Part shown: in pieces, positions 24,650 to 37,505 of the stretch | Numbering within the stretch: position 1 is the stretch's first letter | How the letters are laid out: every line of letters begins with the position of its first letter | Origin: Halicephalobus mephisto | Taxonomy: Eukaryota > Nematoda > Chromadorea > Rhabditida > Panagrolaimidae | Assembly: GCA_009193035.1 (NCBI GenBank) | Contig: SWDT01000116.1 | Coordinates: forward strand, 44,815 to 108,814 | Length of the DNA stretch: 64,000 nucleotides | Direction: 5' to 3' | Program-made: the position numbers and the translations under genes | The notes under the pieces: model-generated | The model's input: only the letters and a program-made list of their open reading frames with translations | Database searches by the model: none | Told to the model about the DNA's origin: nothing

Positions 24650-25279
24650 TTTTTGAAGATTTGTGAAATTTTAATTTTCACAAAAAAAATTTGAATAAAA
24701 AAATATTTTAATTTTTTGAAAATTTCATTATTGATAAAAAATAATTTTTCGGAATTTATCAAATTTTAAAAGTTAGTTAATTGTAGTAATTTTATTTTAA
24801 AAATGTTTTTGAATAAGAATTTTCATTTTGGAACAGTTATAAATGACATCCAGGATTGACATTTAAGGAGTTCATATATGGAAGTCGTAATCTTTAGGAT
24901 TAACTATCTTCGAATACTTCCTTGTTGGAATTGTTTTCAAAGTTAATCTGACATCAGCGTTCCAAAAAGTACTTATCCAGGACTCATGACAAGTTTAAAA
25001 ATGAAATTTAAAAAATTCAATAAATTCAAAATTTTCCAAAAACTTCAAAGTCAAATATAATACAATTATTTTTTGGAAAAAATTTTTGAATAAGAATTTT
25101 GATTTTGGAACACATAATTTTTGAATTTTTAATTCGGAAATTTTATACATGAAAATCGCAATTTTTAGAATCATGCATTTTTTAATATTTCCTTCTATTT
25201 ATTCCCATATCGTACATTCATAGTTCATAAACAATACTAAAATTAATCTCCTTGTACCTTTGATCCAACTCATCCATCG
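24650..25279. other. AT-rich 5' flank of the membrane protein gene
   Basis: No coding or RNA feature seen. Short phrases such as AAGTACTTATCCAGGA(C/CC) recur at 24970 and 25585, flanking the SINE-like repeat, so a local duplication spans this area. Confidence 0.35.
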
Positions 25280-25545
25280 GTGCGAGCCTTCTGTTCCTAG
25301 AACTTTAGGATTCTTCTTATTATCTGGCTTGTTTTTGGTCAATCGGGCTTCTAACGAGAGATATCCAGAGGACTTCGCTTCTTTAGCCTACAAGCAGCTT
25401 GCAGGCTAGGTTTCATTAGCTTACAAGCAGCTTGCGGGCTAGGTTTCTAGCTGCCGGTCTTCGGTCGGGAATCTAACCCGGGTCTCGTGAATTTGAATTC
25501 ACGTGTACTACCATTGTACTATCTGAGGACTTAATACTTCCTTGT
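25280..25545 (-). repeat. SINE-like element with tRNA-related head
   Basis: On the minus strand a 72-nt tRNA-like head (25529-25458; TCCTCAG ... CCGAAGA, B-box-like GGGTTAGATTCCC) is followed by a body with two copies of a block containing AAGCTGCTTGTA and then GATTGACCAAAAACAAGCC. The copy at 3317-3388 is similarly followed by GATCTTCTTAGTCAAAAA. Head sequence, orientation and body order support a tRNA-derived SINE; the acceptor stem here has two mismatches. Confidence 0.5.
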
Positions 25546-25767
25546 TGGAATTATTTGCAGAGTTAATTTGGCATTAGTATTCCAAAACTGCTTATCCAGG
25601 ACCCGTCTGGCAATTATAACAAATTGATAAAAAAAATAAATTTGACATCAATATTATTTCACTTTGTAACTTTAATTCTTCTTAATTTAAATTCCACAGA
25701 AGAAAATAAAAAAATATTATTTGTAAATAGATTTTTAATACTATCAAATTGTTGAAATAAATCCTTT

Positions 25768-26180
25768 TTTAGTCACTATCCTGATTGCTCCATCACTATC
25801 CTTCTTTGTCAGTCACTATCCTCTCTTATCAGTCACTATCCTTTCTTAATCACTCCTTTTCATTCCTAGTCACTATTCTTCTTCATTAGTCACTATCATC
25901 CTTTGCTAATCACTATCTTTTTCTCTCGATCGCTATCCTTCTTTTTTAGTCACTATTCTTCCTTCTTAATCACTCCTTTTCATTCCTAGTCACTGTCCTT
26001 TTTTGTCAGTCACTATTCTTCTTCATTAGTCACTATCCTCCTTTGCTAATCACTATCTTTTTCTCTCGATCACTATTTTTCATTCTTAGTCACTATCCTT
26101 CTTTTTTAATCATTATCTTTACTAATAATTACTTTTCCAGTCACTATTCTACTTTTTTAATCACTATCCGTCATTAAGAA
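25768..26180. repeat. AGTCACTATCC-type minisatellite, about 20 copies
   Basis: AGTCACTATCCTTCTTTT and near variants repeat roughly every 20 bp. The same core recurs in introns at 13.6-14.0 kb and 29.6-29.7 kb. Confidence 0.85.
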
Positions 26181-26522
26181 TAAAATTCGAAATTCATTAC
26201 TTTCTGCAGAATTCCTTAAGGAAGTAATCTTTTGCCTCGGTAATTGTGTTTAGAATCTAATTTTTTTCTTTTTGAAAATAAACTGATTAATTTATATAAT
26301 TCCGACTGATGTCGATTATTCCTTTTTTGCCATTTTTGTATTTTGGCCTTTATCCTAGAAAAAATATTAAATTAATTCAAAAAAAAATTTTCATTTTAAT
26401 GTTTCAGAAAGGTCGGAATCTGAAAAGCTTCGTTTTCGAGTCTGTTATTGATTAATATTTAAAAAATAAAAGAGGAGTGGCTTTGGAGGTGCTCGAGGAA
26501 AAACTGACTTTGACGGGCAGTC

Positions 26523-29500
26523 ATGGGCCTTGGAGTGTGCTGTGCCCTCGTTTTTGGTCTTTTGTCCGGGTCAATAGCCCAGGAACATTGGGCCCAGAAA
26601 TTGGATCCTGGTTTTGGGTCCGATGGAGGTGAACCAGAACCCATGGCCATAAGCAAGCCCTTAGGGGAAGTGACTGGAGTGGCTTTCGACAAAGAAGGGA
26701 ATCTGTTGGTTTTCCATCGAGGAGACAGAATCTGGGATAAAGAGTAAGTTCAATCTTACATTTGAATATTTTCAAAAGGCTTAGTAAAACTTAAAAAAAT
26801 CAGTTATAGAACCATTCCGTATGGTTAAAATAAGTCGGTATAGGATCACTCCGTATGATGAACATAAATCATTTAGGACCACTTCATATGGTTAAAATAA
26901 GTCGGTATAGGACTACTTCTTACAGTTGAAATAAATCACTATAGGATCACTCCATATAATCAAACTAAATATGTATAGGACTATTCCGTATGGTTAAAAT
27001 AAATCTGTATAGGACCACTTCATATTGCTGAAGTAAGTCTCTACAGAACCACTCTGTATGATTGAAATAAATCACCATAGGACCATTCCGTATAATCAAA
27101 CTAAATATGTATAGGACCACTTCACACAATTAACATAAGTCAGTATAGGAACACTCCGTATAGTCAAAAATACACTTACAAAATAGTCCTAGCTGATTTA
27201 TTTTCCCCTCATAGAATCACCATAGCATTTTATTTTTGTTCTAAAACACACTTATTAATATTCTAAACTTCTTTAATGTTTTACTTCATCATTCACAGGT
27301 GAAAATAAAATCAAAAAATAGAAAAATAAATTGGTACAAAAAGACGTCATACTGTTAAAGTAAATTCGAATAAAATCCATCTTTTTTATGGATTTCTGAT
27401 CTTACACGAATTCATTTTTTTCATTATTTATTATTTTATTATTTAATATTTTATTATTTAATTATTAATCATTTAATTATTAATTATTAATTATTTTATT
27501 AATAATTATTTTATTATTTTTTTCATTTTTTATTTATTTTTGATCGTGATGGAGTTTCTGATCCATGTAGAGATGAAAAATAAGTAAAATTTGATCTATT
27601 AGGCCCGGAGGCACGAGATACAATACAATTCAAACAATAGTTTCGCAAGTCTTAATTTTCCGCCAACGCACAATCATGAGTCTTTGGTTAATCCTCAGGG
27701 TGTTTCCCTTAGGCACCAACGCTGTGTGGGCTTCTACTTAAATAGATAAGTGCATGATTCAACAATTTATTTCAAACATATCAAAATTCCGAAATTTTTT
27801 TTATTCCCAAGTGAAAATCATAATTAAAAAATTTAAAAAAAATATGTAAAACTTTTGTAGTCTAAAATTAAATCGGTATAGAACCGTCCCATATGGTCGG
27901 AATTTCGTCATACGGTACGGTCCTATACTGATTTATTTTCAGGATACGGGCCCATCCTATATCTTTTTATTTTTTTAATATTCGTCAAAATTCTAAAATT
28001 TTTTCGTTTTTCACTCCCAAATAAAAATCATATTTTTAAAATTTTAAAATTTAAAAAAATATGTAAAAGTTTTATAATTTAAAATTAAATCGGTATAGGA
28101 TCGTCTCGTATGATGAAAATTCACTTTATAGATTGGTCCTATACCGATTTATTTCATAATTAATTTCATCTTTTTTATTTTTCAACAATATTCACCAGAA
28201 TTCTGAAATTTGTACTTTTTATTTTCAAGTGAAAACTACAATTAGAAAACTAATTTCCATAGTTCACTGACGTTGGCATACTGTAACCCAATAACCACAC
28301 AAATGCTCCATAATTACTTGTAATTGAACAAATTCGATTGTATTCATTTTTCTACATAGGAACTGAAAACAAAAATGAAAAGTTATGATCTTATGTTCAT
28401 TTTAGGTTTCATAGGTCCAATGAGTACAATCGAGTACGTTCAATTACAAGTAATTATGGAGTATTTGTGTCACTATTCGTTGTTAACTAATATTAATTCG
28501 CAGATGATCCACAATTACTTGTAACTAAGCGAAATTGAGCAAATTCGATTGTATTCATTTTTCTACATAGGAACTGAAAACAAAAATGAAAAGTTATGAT
28601 CTCATGTTCATTTTAGGTTTCATAGGTCCGATGAGTACAATCGAGTACGTTCAATTACGTTTAGTTACAAGTAATTATAGAGCACTTGTGTAAAATGAAC
28701 ATAAAATCACAACTTTTTTCTTCACCTTTGTTTTCAGTTCCTATGTAGAAAAATAAATTAATCAACTACTCTCAATTACACTTAGTTACGAGTAATTGTG
28801 GATCATCTGTGCAAAACTAAACTTCGGATTGAAATTGAGTAATTTTTGAAATATTTTTCAGTTCTTTTACTGCATCGTTTACTTTGAATTCTGATTTCGG
28901 TCCGATTCAGAATTCGACGATTTACACCGTGGACCGGACAAGTGGTCTGGTTGTGTCCGAACATGGAGAAAATCAATTTTACATGCCCCACGGGATGGCA
29001 ACGGATAAAGAAGGAAACATCTATCTCACTGACGTTGGACTCCATCAAGTCATCCGTCTAGATCCTAATTTCACCGTAACCCTGACCCTCGGGGAGAAGT
29101 TAGTTCCTGGTGACGATGATTCCCATTTCTGTCAACCTACAGACATCGCCATAGCTTCTAACGGAGATTTCTTCGTTGCCGATGGTTACTGTAATTCCAG
29201 AATTATGAAATTCGACAAAACCGGAAAACTAATAGAAAAATTCGGAAATCCAAATTCCTTTTTTCCCCCTGAATCAGGAGAATTCCTAGTACCCCACTCC
29301 CTAGCCCTAATCGAGGACCTAAATCTCCTCTGTGTCGCTGACAGAGAAAACGAAAGAATCCAATGTTTCGCTGCAGGACTAGAAGGCAAAAAAGGAATTC
29401 CAACAGGAACTCTCATCACGAAAGCAGAAGACATCGGAAGAGTCTTCGGAATCCGAGAAAAAAATCATTATTTGATCGGAATTACTGGAACAGATTCTGA

Positions 29501-29889
29501 TGAAATAGAATCTCAGATGTTCGTCATCGACATCAATTCCGGAAAAGCCACCAGTTTTGCACAGGTTAGTTAAAGCAAGATAGTGACTAAAAAACTTGAT
29601 AATTGTCAAATTTAATCACTATCCAAAACATCTCCATTAAGAACATTAAAAGAGGATAGTGCCTAATTTAAACAATAAATCATCTCTCGCAGTCACTATC
29701 CAATTTCATTTTGCAATTTTTAAATCTCCCCAAAGAAATTAAAAACAATCCCCCTTCAACCATTGCCACTATCTTTCTCAACCCCTCTTTCAGGGCTTAG
29801 ACGGACACTCCCTTACAGTAGACGACAATGGAGACACATACGTAGCCACAATGAATCCCAATCAAATCATCCACCTCCATCTCTCCTAA
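26523..29889 (+). CDS. PAL: Peptidyl-alpha-hydroxyglycine alpha-amidating lyase (PAL), three exons, 339 aa
   Basis: Exons 26523-26743, 28862-29564 and 29794-29889 join in frame (340 codons). A signal peptide (CCALVFGLLSGSIAQ) precedes a six-bladed NHL-type propeller. Blade signatures match the PAL half of peptidyl-glycine alpha-amidating monooxygenase: MPHGMATDKEGNIYLTDV, HFCQPTDIAIA, SDGYCNSRI-like DGYCNSRIMKF, VPHSLAL, VADRENERIQCF and a last GHSLTVDDNGDTYV. The histidines that coordinate zinc and the catalytic Arg/Tyr region are present by alignment from memory. The enzyme cleaves peptidyl-hydroxyglycine to amidated peptide plus glyoxylate, the last step in neuropeptide amidation. There is no monooxygenase half and no membrane segment, so it is a stand-alone secretory-pathway PAL as in other invertebrates. 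Intron 1 is 2.1 kb and repeat-filled. Confidence 0.88.
26800..27175. repeat. About 37-bp minisatellite in PAL intron 1 (GGACCACTCCGTATGG)
   Basis: Around ten units of the type ATAGGACCACTCCGTATGGT(T)AAAATAAGTCGGT. Single related units reappear at 27880-27950 and 28090-28150, where GGTCCTATACCGATTTATTT occurs in the opposite sense. Confidence 0.8.
27540..27770. repeat. Dispersed repeat R2, copy 3
   Basis: Same block order as 8036-8365 and 15565-15790, ending ACCAACGCTGTGTGGGCTTC. It lies in PAL intron 1. Confidence 0.7.
28285..28810. repeat. Dispersed repeat R3, copy 2
   Basis: Carries the blocks of 19066-19436 in inverted orientation, itself internally duplicated (TTTTTCTACATAGGAACTGA and AATTCGCAGATGATCCACAA). 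It ends about 50 bp before PAL exon 2. Confidence 0.8.
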
Positions 29890-29964
29890 TCTCCAAAACC
29901 CCCATCCAAATGAACAGCAGCGACATCACAAGACAGACGACGGCATTCTTCTAATCGTGTATAT

Positions 29965-29970
29965 AATAAA
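29965..29970 (+). promoter_or_regulatory. AATAAA poly(A) signal of PAL
   Basis: Exact AATAAA 75 nt after the PAL stop, between two convergent genes (the Nup107 stop is 52 nt further on). Confidence 0.55.
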
Positions 29971-30021
29971 ACGGCTGGTAAATTTTAACAAACATTCACA
30001 ACAGAAATGAGATACTTGATA

Positions 30022-32574
30022 TCAACCAGATTTAACAGAGAGAACATGTCCAGATTTTGAGATTTGTTCAATGAGCTTTCTCAAAGATTCCTTCGAAAGT
30101 TGAGAATAGAGATCATAACGGCTATCCATCAACAAATCAGCAACTTTCAGCGCTTCACCTTCTTGTTGAGATTCTTGATGTATAGTAATCAACATCGTCA
30201 AACTATAATAGAGATATCGTTCATGAACCTTAGTCATCTGCTTGCGTCTTTTCTCTTGTTCTTCACGATCTTCAGCTTCAGAATCTTCTAAACAACAAAC
30301 CATCCACGTAGACGTTTGAGAAAGTAAATAATTAATTTGTTCAACAACCGATTTCTTGTATTTATCCAAACTAGCCCTGTGATTAGTGACCAAATTCATT
30401 CTCCTATCATATTCACTTCTGGAAGCTAGATCCAAACGAGCATATTCAACATCAGAAATTTTCTCTGGTTGCCGAGGAAGTTGAGCTTTAACTTTTCCTT
30501 GCCAAACAGTAAATTTGTCCATTATTTCCAAATATAGAATATAACTATTAAATTCTCGTTGTTGATCTTGAACAAATTTAATTAAACGATCATGATTAAC
30601 ATTTACATCATGATCAATCAAATATCTCATGTGTTGTTCACTCATTGTAACAAGATTCTGTTCACTAATAGCCAATAATTCCATTGATTCACCCAATCGA
30701 TCTCTAACTAAAATCCCAAATCTTATTAATTCCTAAAATCCAAAAAAACCTTACCAAATAATCCTCTGAGAACATTATTACATTCCACAAGAGCATCAAT
30801 AGACGTTTTCTCCGGGTAAATCAACAAAAATTTCCAAACATCCATCAATTTAGCTACAGATTCAGGAGAAGCTCCACCATCATCAAATGGATTTTCTCTC
30901 TTAGCCTTTTTATACACCTCAATACAAAGTTTCCCGACATCAAAAACATCCAATTGAGAAGCCGCTTCTAAAGCTTCCAATCTAGCATTTTTCCCTTGAA
31001 TTGCTAAAAACTCCAAAATATTAAAAATCTCAAAATACCTTAAACTTACAATATAAAAAGTTAACCATTTCTTCAATAGCTGTTGTTTCATCCAATTTAG
31101 ACAAATAAAACGGAATACAATTATACAACGAAATGCCTGATAATACCTTAACATATTCCTTAATGACAGCATTAGATTTGTTGACGTCATGCCCATAATC
31201 ACCAGATTTAATCAAAAGAATCAAATGAGTATAAAAACTCAACTTATTAGCATCAGTTGCTTCTTTTCCGACAGAATCATCATACATTAAATTAACTGCA
31301 GAATCAAACATTCCAGAAGAAATAAATCCAATTAACTTGTAATAAACATCAGTAACATGATTACAAACATTTTGAAAAACAGATTCAATCGTTTGAATAA
31401 TGTCTATTCTAGAATCCATAAATTCCAAAATTTCTTGATCTTCAACACTATGTGAAGCCACAACTTCATCATCCAAAATAGATTCCACAGCACAATTAAC
31501 ATAAGCCCAAAGAATATCTTCCGGATTTTCAGCATGAGCTAACAAAATAGCAAGATTTCCAGCCAAAGTTGCCCAAATACACTGATCAATAGGTGTAATA
31601 GTTTGTTCTGGCTAAAATAACAAAAATTATTCCATTTTTTTAAAACAAAAACTCACAATACTTAGAATCACATTAGCAGTATTCTTGAAGTGCAGTCTAG
31701 CTTCTACAAAATCATAATTTTCCGCATTTGTATCAGCCGGAGATTCATTCGGATTTGTTAAAACTTCTCTAACTTGAACAAAAGCTTTCAACGATGATAA
31801 TCCTGTCTTCTCAAATAACTCATTCAACTTTTTAAATCTCCCACATCTCAGTAAGCAAAAGAAAACTCTTTTAATTCTATCCAATCCATCCAAATCCGAT
31901 TCACTCAACGAATCCGTAAAACAACTATCAACATTTGCAAAGTTTCCTTTTCTCACAGCATCAATACTAAAAAAATTACTTACTTCAATTTAAAAACAAA
32001 AACTCACAAAGCATGTCCTGCACTTGCTTCTCCGACTTCCGAAATCAATTGACTAAATCCAATCGGATCAGCAAAAGCCACTTCTTCAGACCAATGTAAT
32101 AAAGTAACCAACTTTCTAAAATGAATATTCACTTTGAATAGTCTTTTCAAAACAGAATTAATATCATCCGATTCTTCTGCAATAACTTCAGCACGATGAA
32201 GTTTAAGAATCAAATCAAAAGCATTTCTTTCCTTAATCAATGATTCTTTAATATTTCCCACTTTTTTTCCACCTTTCTTTCCTCCTTCTGAAATTCTATC
32301 AAATATTTGAACACCATCTGATGCAATTTCATGCAGTCTTTCTACAACTTCAGCAAATGAACCTCCAGTTGTACAAACATTATGAAAGTCAATAAATATG
32401 TCATGACAAACTAAAATAATTACTTTTCTAAAAAACTAATATTTTCTACAACAAACCTCTAGCACATTTATCCAAATCATCCAAAAACAATGCTGTAGCA
32501 TTAAACGAGTAATTTCCTCTATCAGAAGCCTGAGTTTCATCCAATTGCAATGTCGTATCTCCTCCAGACACCAT
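30022..32574 (-). CDS. NUP107: Nucleoporin Nup107 (Y-complex)
   Basis: Six exons on the minus strand: 32574-32457, ~32414-32008, ~31968-31657, ~31614-31050, ~31007-30753 and ~30706-30022, giving roughly 780-800 residues, close to the family size. The all-helical sequence has Nup84/Nup107 signatures such as NPEDILWAYVNCAVESIL in the fourth exon and the C-terminal helices around DKFTVWQGK and LLSQTSTWM. Nup107 is part of the Nup107-160 scaffold ring of the nuclear pore and acts at kinetochores. The ATG directly follows GAATTTAG, a likely trans-splice acceptor. The stop of SLC30A5 lies about 270 bp upstream on the same strand, so the two may be co-transcribed. The long low-complexity N-terminus of vertebrate Nup107 is short here. 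Identification is from recalled family motifs. Confidence 0.75.
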
Positions 32575-32841
32575 CTAAATTCAAAAAAATAATTTTAAAA
32601 AAACATTTAAAAAATATCAATGGTCAATAAAACCACAATCAATTATTTTTCTTTCATAAATATTTCACTTTTAAAAGCCTATAAAATACATCATATAAAT
32701 AAATCCCAATTCAACAAAATTTCAAGTATAATTATCATTACTTCTGCATGCACTAACTACAGCAGCTCATCACAGTTGACAAACCAATTCCATTTACTCA
32801 GCAAAAAAATCACTAAAAAATAATTCATCAAAACTCTCCAT
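32575..32841. other. Spacer between SLC30A5 and NUP107 (possible intercistronic region)
   Basis: 267 bp of AT-rich DNA between two same-strand genes; no independent promoter or ORF is obvious. The length is somewhat more than the roughly 100 bp of classic nematode operons. Confidence 0.35.
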
Positions 32842-35416
32842 TTATTCAAAAACACTTACATGATGATGGCTATGACTGTGTCCATGCGAATGATCATGAG
32901 AATGCTTATGGTCATGTCCATGATTACTATGATCATGCCCATGATCGTGATCATGATGACTGTGATCATGATGATCGTGCCCATGATTATGATCATGATG
33001 ATCGTGTCCATGATGATTATGATCATGATGTTTAACAACATGAATTCCTTTTTCAATCCTCTGTGGTTGTCGGAACAAAGGAATCAAATTCTGAATTCTT
33101 CTGAAGAACCTTTCTTTTTCAACTTGCACAGTTATATGTTGAATTCCTGCATTTTTTAATATCTGACAAGCTTTAGATCTCACTGTCTGATCATTAGCTC
33201 CATCAGTCAATTGCAGATGCATACTAACAACATTAACTTCACCTTTAAGTTGCCAAGCATGAAGATTCGAATACGATTGAACTCCTTCAATATTCAAAAC
33301 ATCTTCTAACGCATGTTCAAGTTCATGAGACAATTCTCCAGGAACACATTGAAGAAGAACAGAAGCCGATGCTTTCAATAACGGGAAAACAGATCCAAGA
33401 ATCAACATTGACAATATCAATGAACAAAACGGATCAACCCATTGCCATCCGAAAAACTGAATCAATAATGTCGAAATAATCACAAAAACAGATCCTAAAG
33501 TATCTGCAAGAACATGCAAAAACACTCCTTCCATATTTGCATTTCCATGACTATGTCCATGATGATCATGCCCATGAGAATGTCCATGGTGATGATGTCC
33601 ATGTGAATGACCATGTCCATGATCATGTCCACCATGTAAAGCATACATTCCAAATAAATTAACTAATAATCCAAGTATAGCAACAATCATTAATTTGTCT
33701 GTATCAACTTCAGGTGGATTATACAATCTTTCAAGTGCTTCCAACAATATCATCAAAGCAATAACAATTAAAAATAATGCATTGATAAATCCAGATAATA
33801 CTTCTACTCTTCCATATCCGAACGAAAACTGTTTCGAAGCCGTAGATCTTGCCATCACAGAAGCCACCAGACCCATAACCAACGCTGTACAATCAAATAA
33901 CATATGGAAACCATCAGAAATCAGACCCAAACTGCCATTAATAAAACCATAGAAGAACTCCACACCACAAAATACCAAGTTAACACAGAGGAAATAGAAA
34001 ATAGTCTTGGAATCATTATTGGAGAGGATTTCTCGAATCATTTCTTTGCAAAACTTAAAGAAAGATTGAGAAGCTCGTTGAAGATATGCTTCTCCATAAA
34101 TGAACAAAGGTTTACCCTCATCACTTAATCCAACATATTTCCCACTTCTTGCACTTGTTGAAGAAGGATTTGTCAAGATAAAAGAAGCTGAAACTCAACA
34201 ATACATAGTAATTAAGAAACAAAACCACACCTAATGAGAAAGCAATAATCGTAACCAGTACTCCAGATGAGATGGCATGTCCCTCAGGACCAACAGGATA
34301 ATAAAGCCAAGATAACAGGAATGCCCATGAATAAATCGTTACTGGAGCCCATCTTGCCGCCATCATCACAGGTTGAGGCATTCTATCAAAACACGTCGAT
34401 TCCATGAAGAAATCGACGATGAAAACCAGAGTCGCAAAAATCCCAGCAAGAAAGATAAAGTAGAAAAAGGAGGAATAAGAACTCGTCGTCATTATCCATG
34501 TCAAAACTCCCAGCGGAAAGATGAATATTGTCGAGTTGATGGACACCATAGAATAAAGCTTCTTCGGACCTCCAATTTCTACCGCCAGAGTCCTGAATTG
34601 GACGTCGTAGATGTACCGTAAGCAACTAGCAATCAGCAGTAAAACTAGACCTCCTTTGTGATGGGAAATGCCGAACCAAGAGATTACATGATAGAACATG
34701 TGGTTTAGTCCGCTTTGATGACTGTGAGCCTCGACTAAAATCGAGAATTATTTCAAGTCTGAAATTTGCAGTAATTTTAAACACTTACCGTGATTGAGCT
34801 CCACAGAAGAATCTTCGTCCATTATCAGCAAAGCCAGATAACCGATGAAGAGACAGAAGATTCCCCTCGTTTGAGATGGAGACCGTTTCCCGATAAACAA
34901 CGCTTCCAGAGCAATGGCCACAACTTTGGGATTCAATTCAAACACAAGAATAGATCTCAGTGGACCACAAAAGGTTATTCCATAAAACCAAATAAGCTCA
35001 ATCAGGATATTAAGGAAAGCGAGTTGGCTGACTCTCACATGCTGCAAAGACATGAGTAAAATTAAAACCTCGGAAACCCACTTACGTCTGATCTCTTGAC
35101 AACCTTCCCTGTTGTAAATGGCTTCTGTACAGGCAATAAGATGGCAGCAGAACTGAAAGGGAAACGGTAGGAGGTTTAAGAAATTAACCAACTTACACTA
35201 GTCTCATAAGGAAGAGCAGAACGACGACATGGGTCTGCTTTGCCAGAGTCCCGATTCCAAAGATACCTATACATTTCGAAAACTTGCCTAACAGTAAAAA
35301 GGCAAACTGGGCTGCTGATCTGGAAACGAGGAATCAGATCGATATAAAAACCCGTAGGCCTACCTCGAAGGAGCCGCAGCTCCTCTATCTTTGTGCAAAA
35401 TATCCTGGGCCAACAT
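32842..35416 (-). CDS. SLC30A5: Zinc transporter SLC30A5 (ZnT5-like)
   Basis: The gene starts at ATG 35416 (MLAQDILHKD). Short exons (35416-~35384, ~35327-35213, ~35164-35090, ~35045-34795) and a longer one (~34738-34237) encode the multi-helix N-terminal half that is specific to ZnT5. A 43-nt intron (about 34194-34236) then joins the C-terminal cation-diffusion-facilitator half. TM2 carries HMLFD and TM5 HVLAD, the HxxxD zinc site of transporting ZnTs. A long His-rich loop (HGHGHSHGHHHH) lies between TM4 and TM5, and the C-terminus is an exceptionally long Asp/His-rich tail (residues about 390-440 of the C-terminal half). ZnT5 works with ZnT6 to load zinc into early secretory compartments. 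The plus-strand frame over the His codons is an antisense artefact. Confidence 0.85.
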
Positions 35417-35818
35417 TTTCGTTCAATTACAGACCAACTAGAAGCTCGACAGATAAATAAATTACTAGATCATCATCTGAAAGAAGAAAAATTAAAAAAT
35501 GTTAGGAAGGAAAAACTCGAAAAAACCGTTCGAAATGCATAAATAAGAAGGATTATAGTTTTGAGAGATTCTGGAGATCGTGGCGGAGGTGGGAAAGTGG
35601 AAAAAAATTAAGAAAAAAAGCTCCAGAAGTCAGGAATTCAGAATCTAAGTGACGTCCCACAAAAAGGCGCGAATAAAACCGACACGTTGTCCGTCGGGTC
35701 TCGAAACGAAAAGAATTTGCGGACAAAAATATTTTTGACTTGTTTGGATATTGGCCATTTTTGATTCTCATTATTGTTACGAAATCGTATATTTCGTGTT
35801 ATCTGATCGGTTGTCGTC
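35417..35818. promoter_or_regulatory. Divergent promoter region between SLC30A5 (-) and HMG20 (+)
   Basis: 402 bp separate two start codons that point away from each other, so both 5' regions must be here. It contains a locally GC-richer block (about 35570-35720). No specific element is claimed. Confidence 0.5.
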
Positions 35819-37312
35819 ATGACGGGGGATTCCAAACGTTCCTACAGGGTAATTTTTTGTTTTATTTTTAATTTTTAATTTTAAAATTTGAATATTAGCC
35901 CAGAATCAAGGACGTCAACGCTCCTCGGAGACCTACAACTGCCTTCAATTTTTACATGAAGCTGAATTCTGCCGATTATCTTCAGAAATTCAAGGATGTT
36001 CCATTGAATGACGTCATAAAAATGATGTCTGCAGAATGGCATAAACTAGACCCTGAAGCCAGAAAAGTAAGATTTCATATATCGACTTTCCAGACCGTCC
36101 TATTTTCAGCCTTACGATGAAGCCGCCGCCGTCGCCAGAGAAGAGTACGAAAAAGAACTCGAAAGATACCGCAAAACCGAGGCTTACAAAAGTTTCGAAA
36201 GTAAGTTTAAAGTTTCCACTTTAATAATAATCAAAAATCGGCCCAAAACTGAGGTTTATAGAGCTTTTCGAAACTGAGTTTATATGAAAATTAAAAAAAC
36301 AAAGATTATAAAAACTTCGAAACTGAGTTTATATTAAAATTTACTTTAATTTCAAAAAACAAAAGTTATAAAAAATTCAAAACTAAGTTTATATAGAAAT
36401 TTGACTTTTACTCCAATAATCAAAAATCAGCCCAAAATCGAAGATTATAAGAATTTCGAAATGAGTTTATATAAAAACTTGACTTTTACTTTAATAATAA
36501 TTTTAAAAGACACTGCCAACTGAGGTCTATAAAAATTTGAAGGAATGTTCATGTAAGAAATTCCATCTTTGCTTTGATGATAACAATTTGCACGTCAGCG
36601 CGAGTCGTTTTTTTGCGATTGATCTCGGCTACCATGGGATTACTGTGTAAAAATAATTTATAACCGAACTTTGTCTCAAGCATTTAGGTATTTACATTAT
36701 TGTGTTGGAATAATAAGAAATCCAATGATATTTTGAACACTTTTGAGGGTGTTTTTGAAGTAGACTAAATATGAATTTTAAAAAATTCACTTTTAACAAT
36801 TTCCAGAACTCAAATCCGATGTCCGTCACGGCTTGCTGGATTCCAGTGAAATCAAAAAGCAGCAAAAAGGCACCAAGAAGACCGGCGGAACTGCCTCCTT
36901 GAAACCTCAGTCCAAAAAACAATTCAAACTCGGATTTGAAGTTTTTTCCGACACTTTCAAAGAGTTCAATCGTCGTCGAGAAGATGAAATCAGGAAACTC
37001 AGGAAGAACGCCAACAAACTCGAGGAAGAAATCGAAGACATTGAGGACAAGATTGACGAAATTCAAAAGAAGAAAACCAAGCTTGCTGCCGAACAAAGCG
37101 AGTCCCAGATGATCGAGAAGAGGTGCAAGGAGACATTAGAGCGTTACAGAAGCACGATTCTCACTGGGATGACCGAAAGGACATTGGAACAGTTCGGCCT
37201 CACGAAAAACGCCACTACAAAGGAAGTCATCGCTGTTTTATCCGATATCAAGAAGAACCCTACTTTATCTCAACAGCTCAAGAGACAAATTGAGGGACTG
37301 CGATTCAATTGA
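35819..37312 (+). CDS. HMG20: HMG20A/B-like HMG-box coiled-coil protein (four exons, 264 aa)
   Basis: Exons 35819-35848, 35899-36066, 36110-36200 and 36807-37312 join in frame (265 codons). An N-terminal HMG box (DVNAPRRPTTAFNFYMKLN through KTEAYKSFE) is followed by a linker and a long coiled coil (IRKLRKNANKLEEEIEDIED). The layout and the distinctive YEKELERYRKTEAYKSF end of the box match HMG20A/iBRAF and HMG20B/BRAF35, DNA-bending subunits of LSD1-CoREST complexes. The usual human box is preceded by a longer N-terminus; here it starts about 17 residues in. Divergent from SLC30A5 and convergent with CHMP1 (about 190 bp between stops). Confidence 0.75.
36201..36806. other. HMG20 intron 3 with local tandem repeat
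   Basis: Four degenerate units of about 85 bp (GAGTTTATAT(G/A)AAA(A/T)TT, then TTTACTTTAATAA, then AAGATTATAA) fill the first half. CAGCGCGAGTCG at 36597 also occurs at about 50083, and GCGCGAGTC at 43680. Confidence 0.5.
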
Positions 37313-37505
37313 GCGATCTCCGTTTTCATCTCCGCGGGATTTGTTAATATCTAGCTTATCTACCCCTTAATATCCGGGTTCTCGACACCGAGGAAACTTT
37401 TATGAAAAAGTACAAAGTCGATTGGTTGGATTATTTACAGATGTGACCCAGGGGCAAATATTTGGGTCACTTCTAGAACAATTACCAGTTTTACACAAAG
37501 TTGAG

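Noticed and set aside
32856..33159. Met/Ile-rich frames on both strands
   Set aside because: Antisense or shifted reading of the His-codon (CAT/GAT) repeats of SLC30A5.
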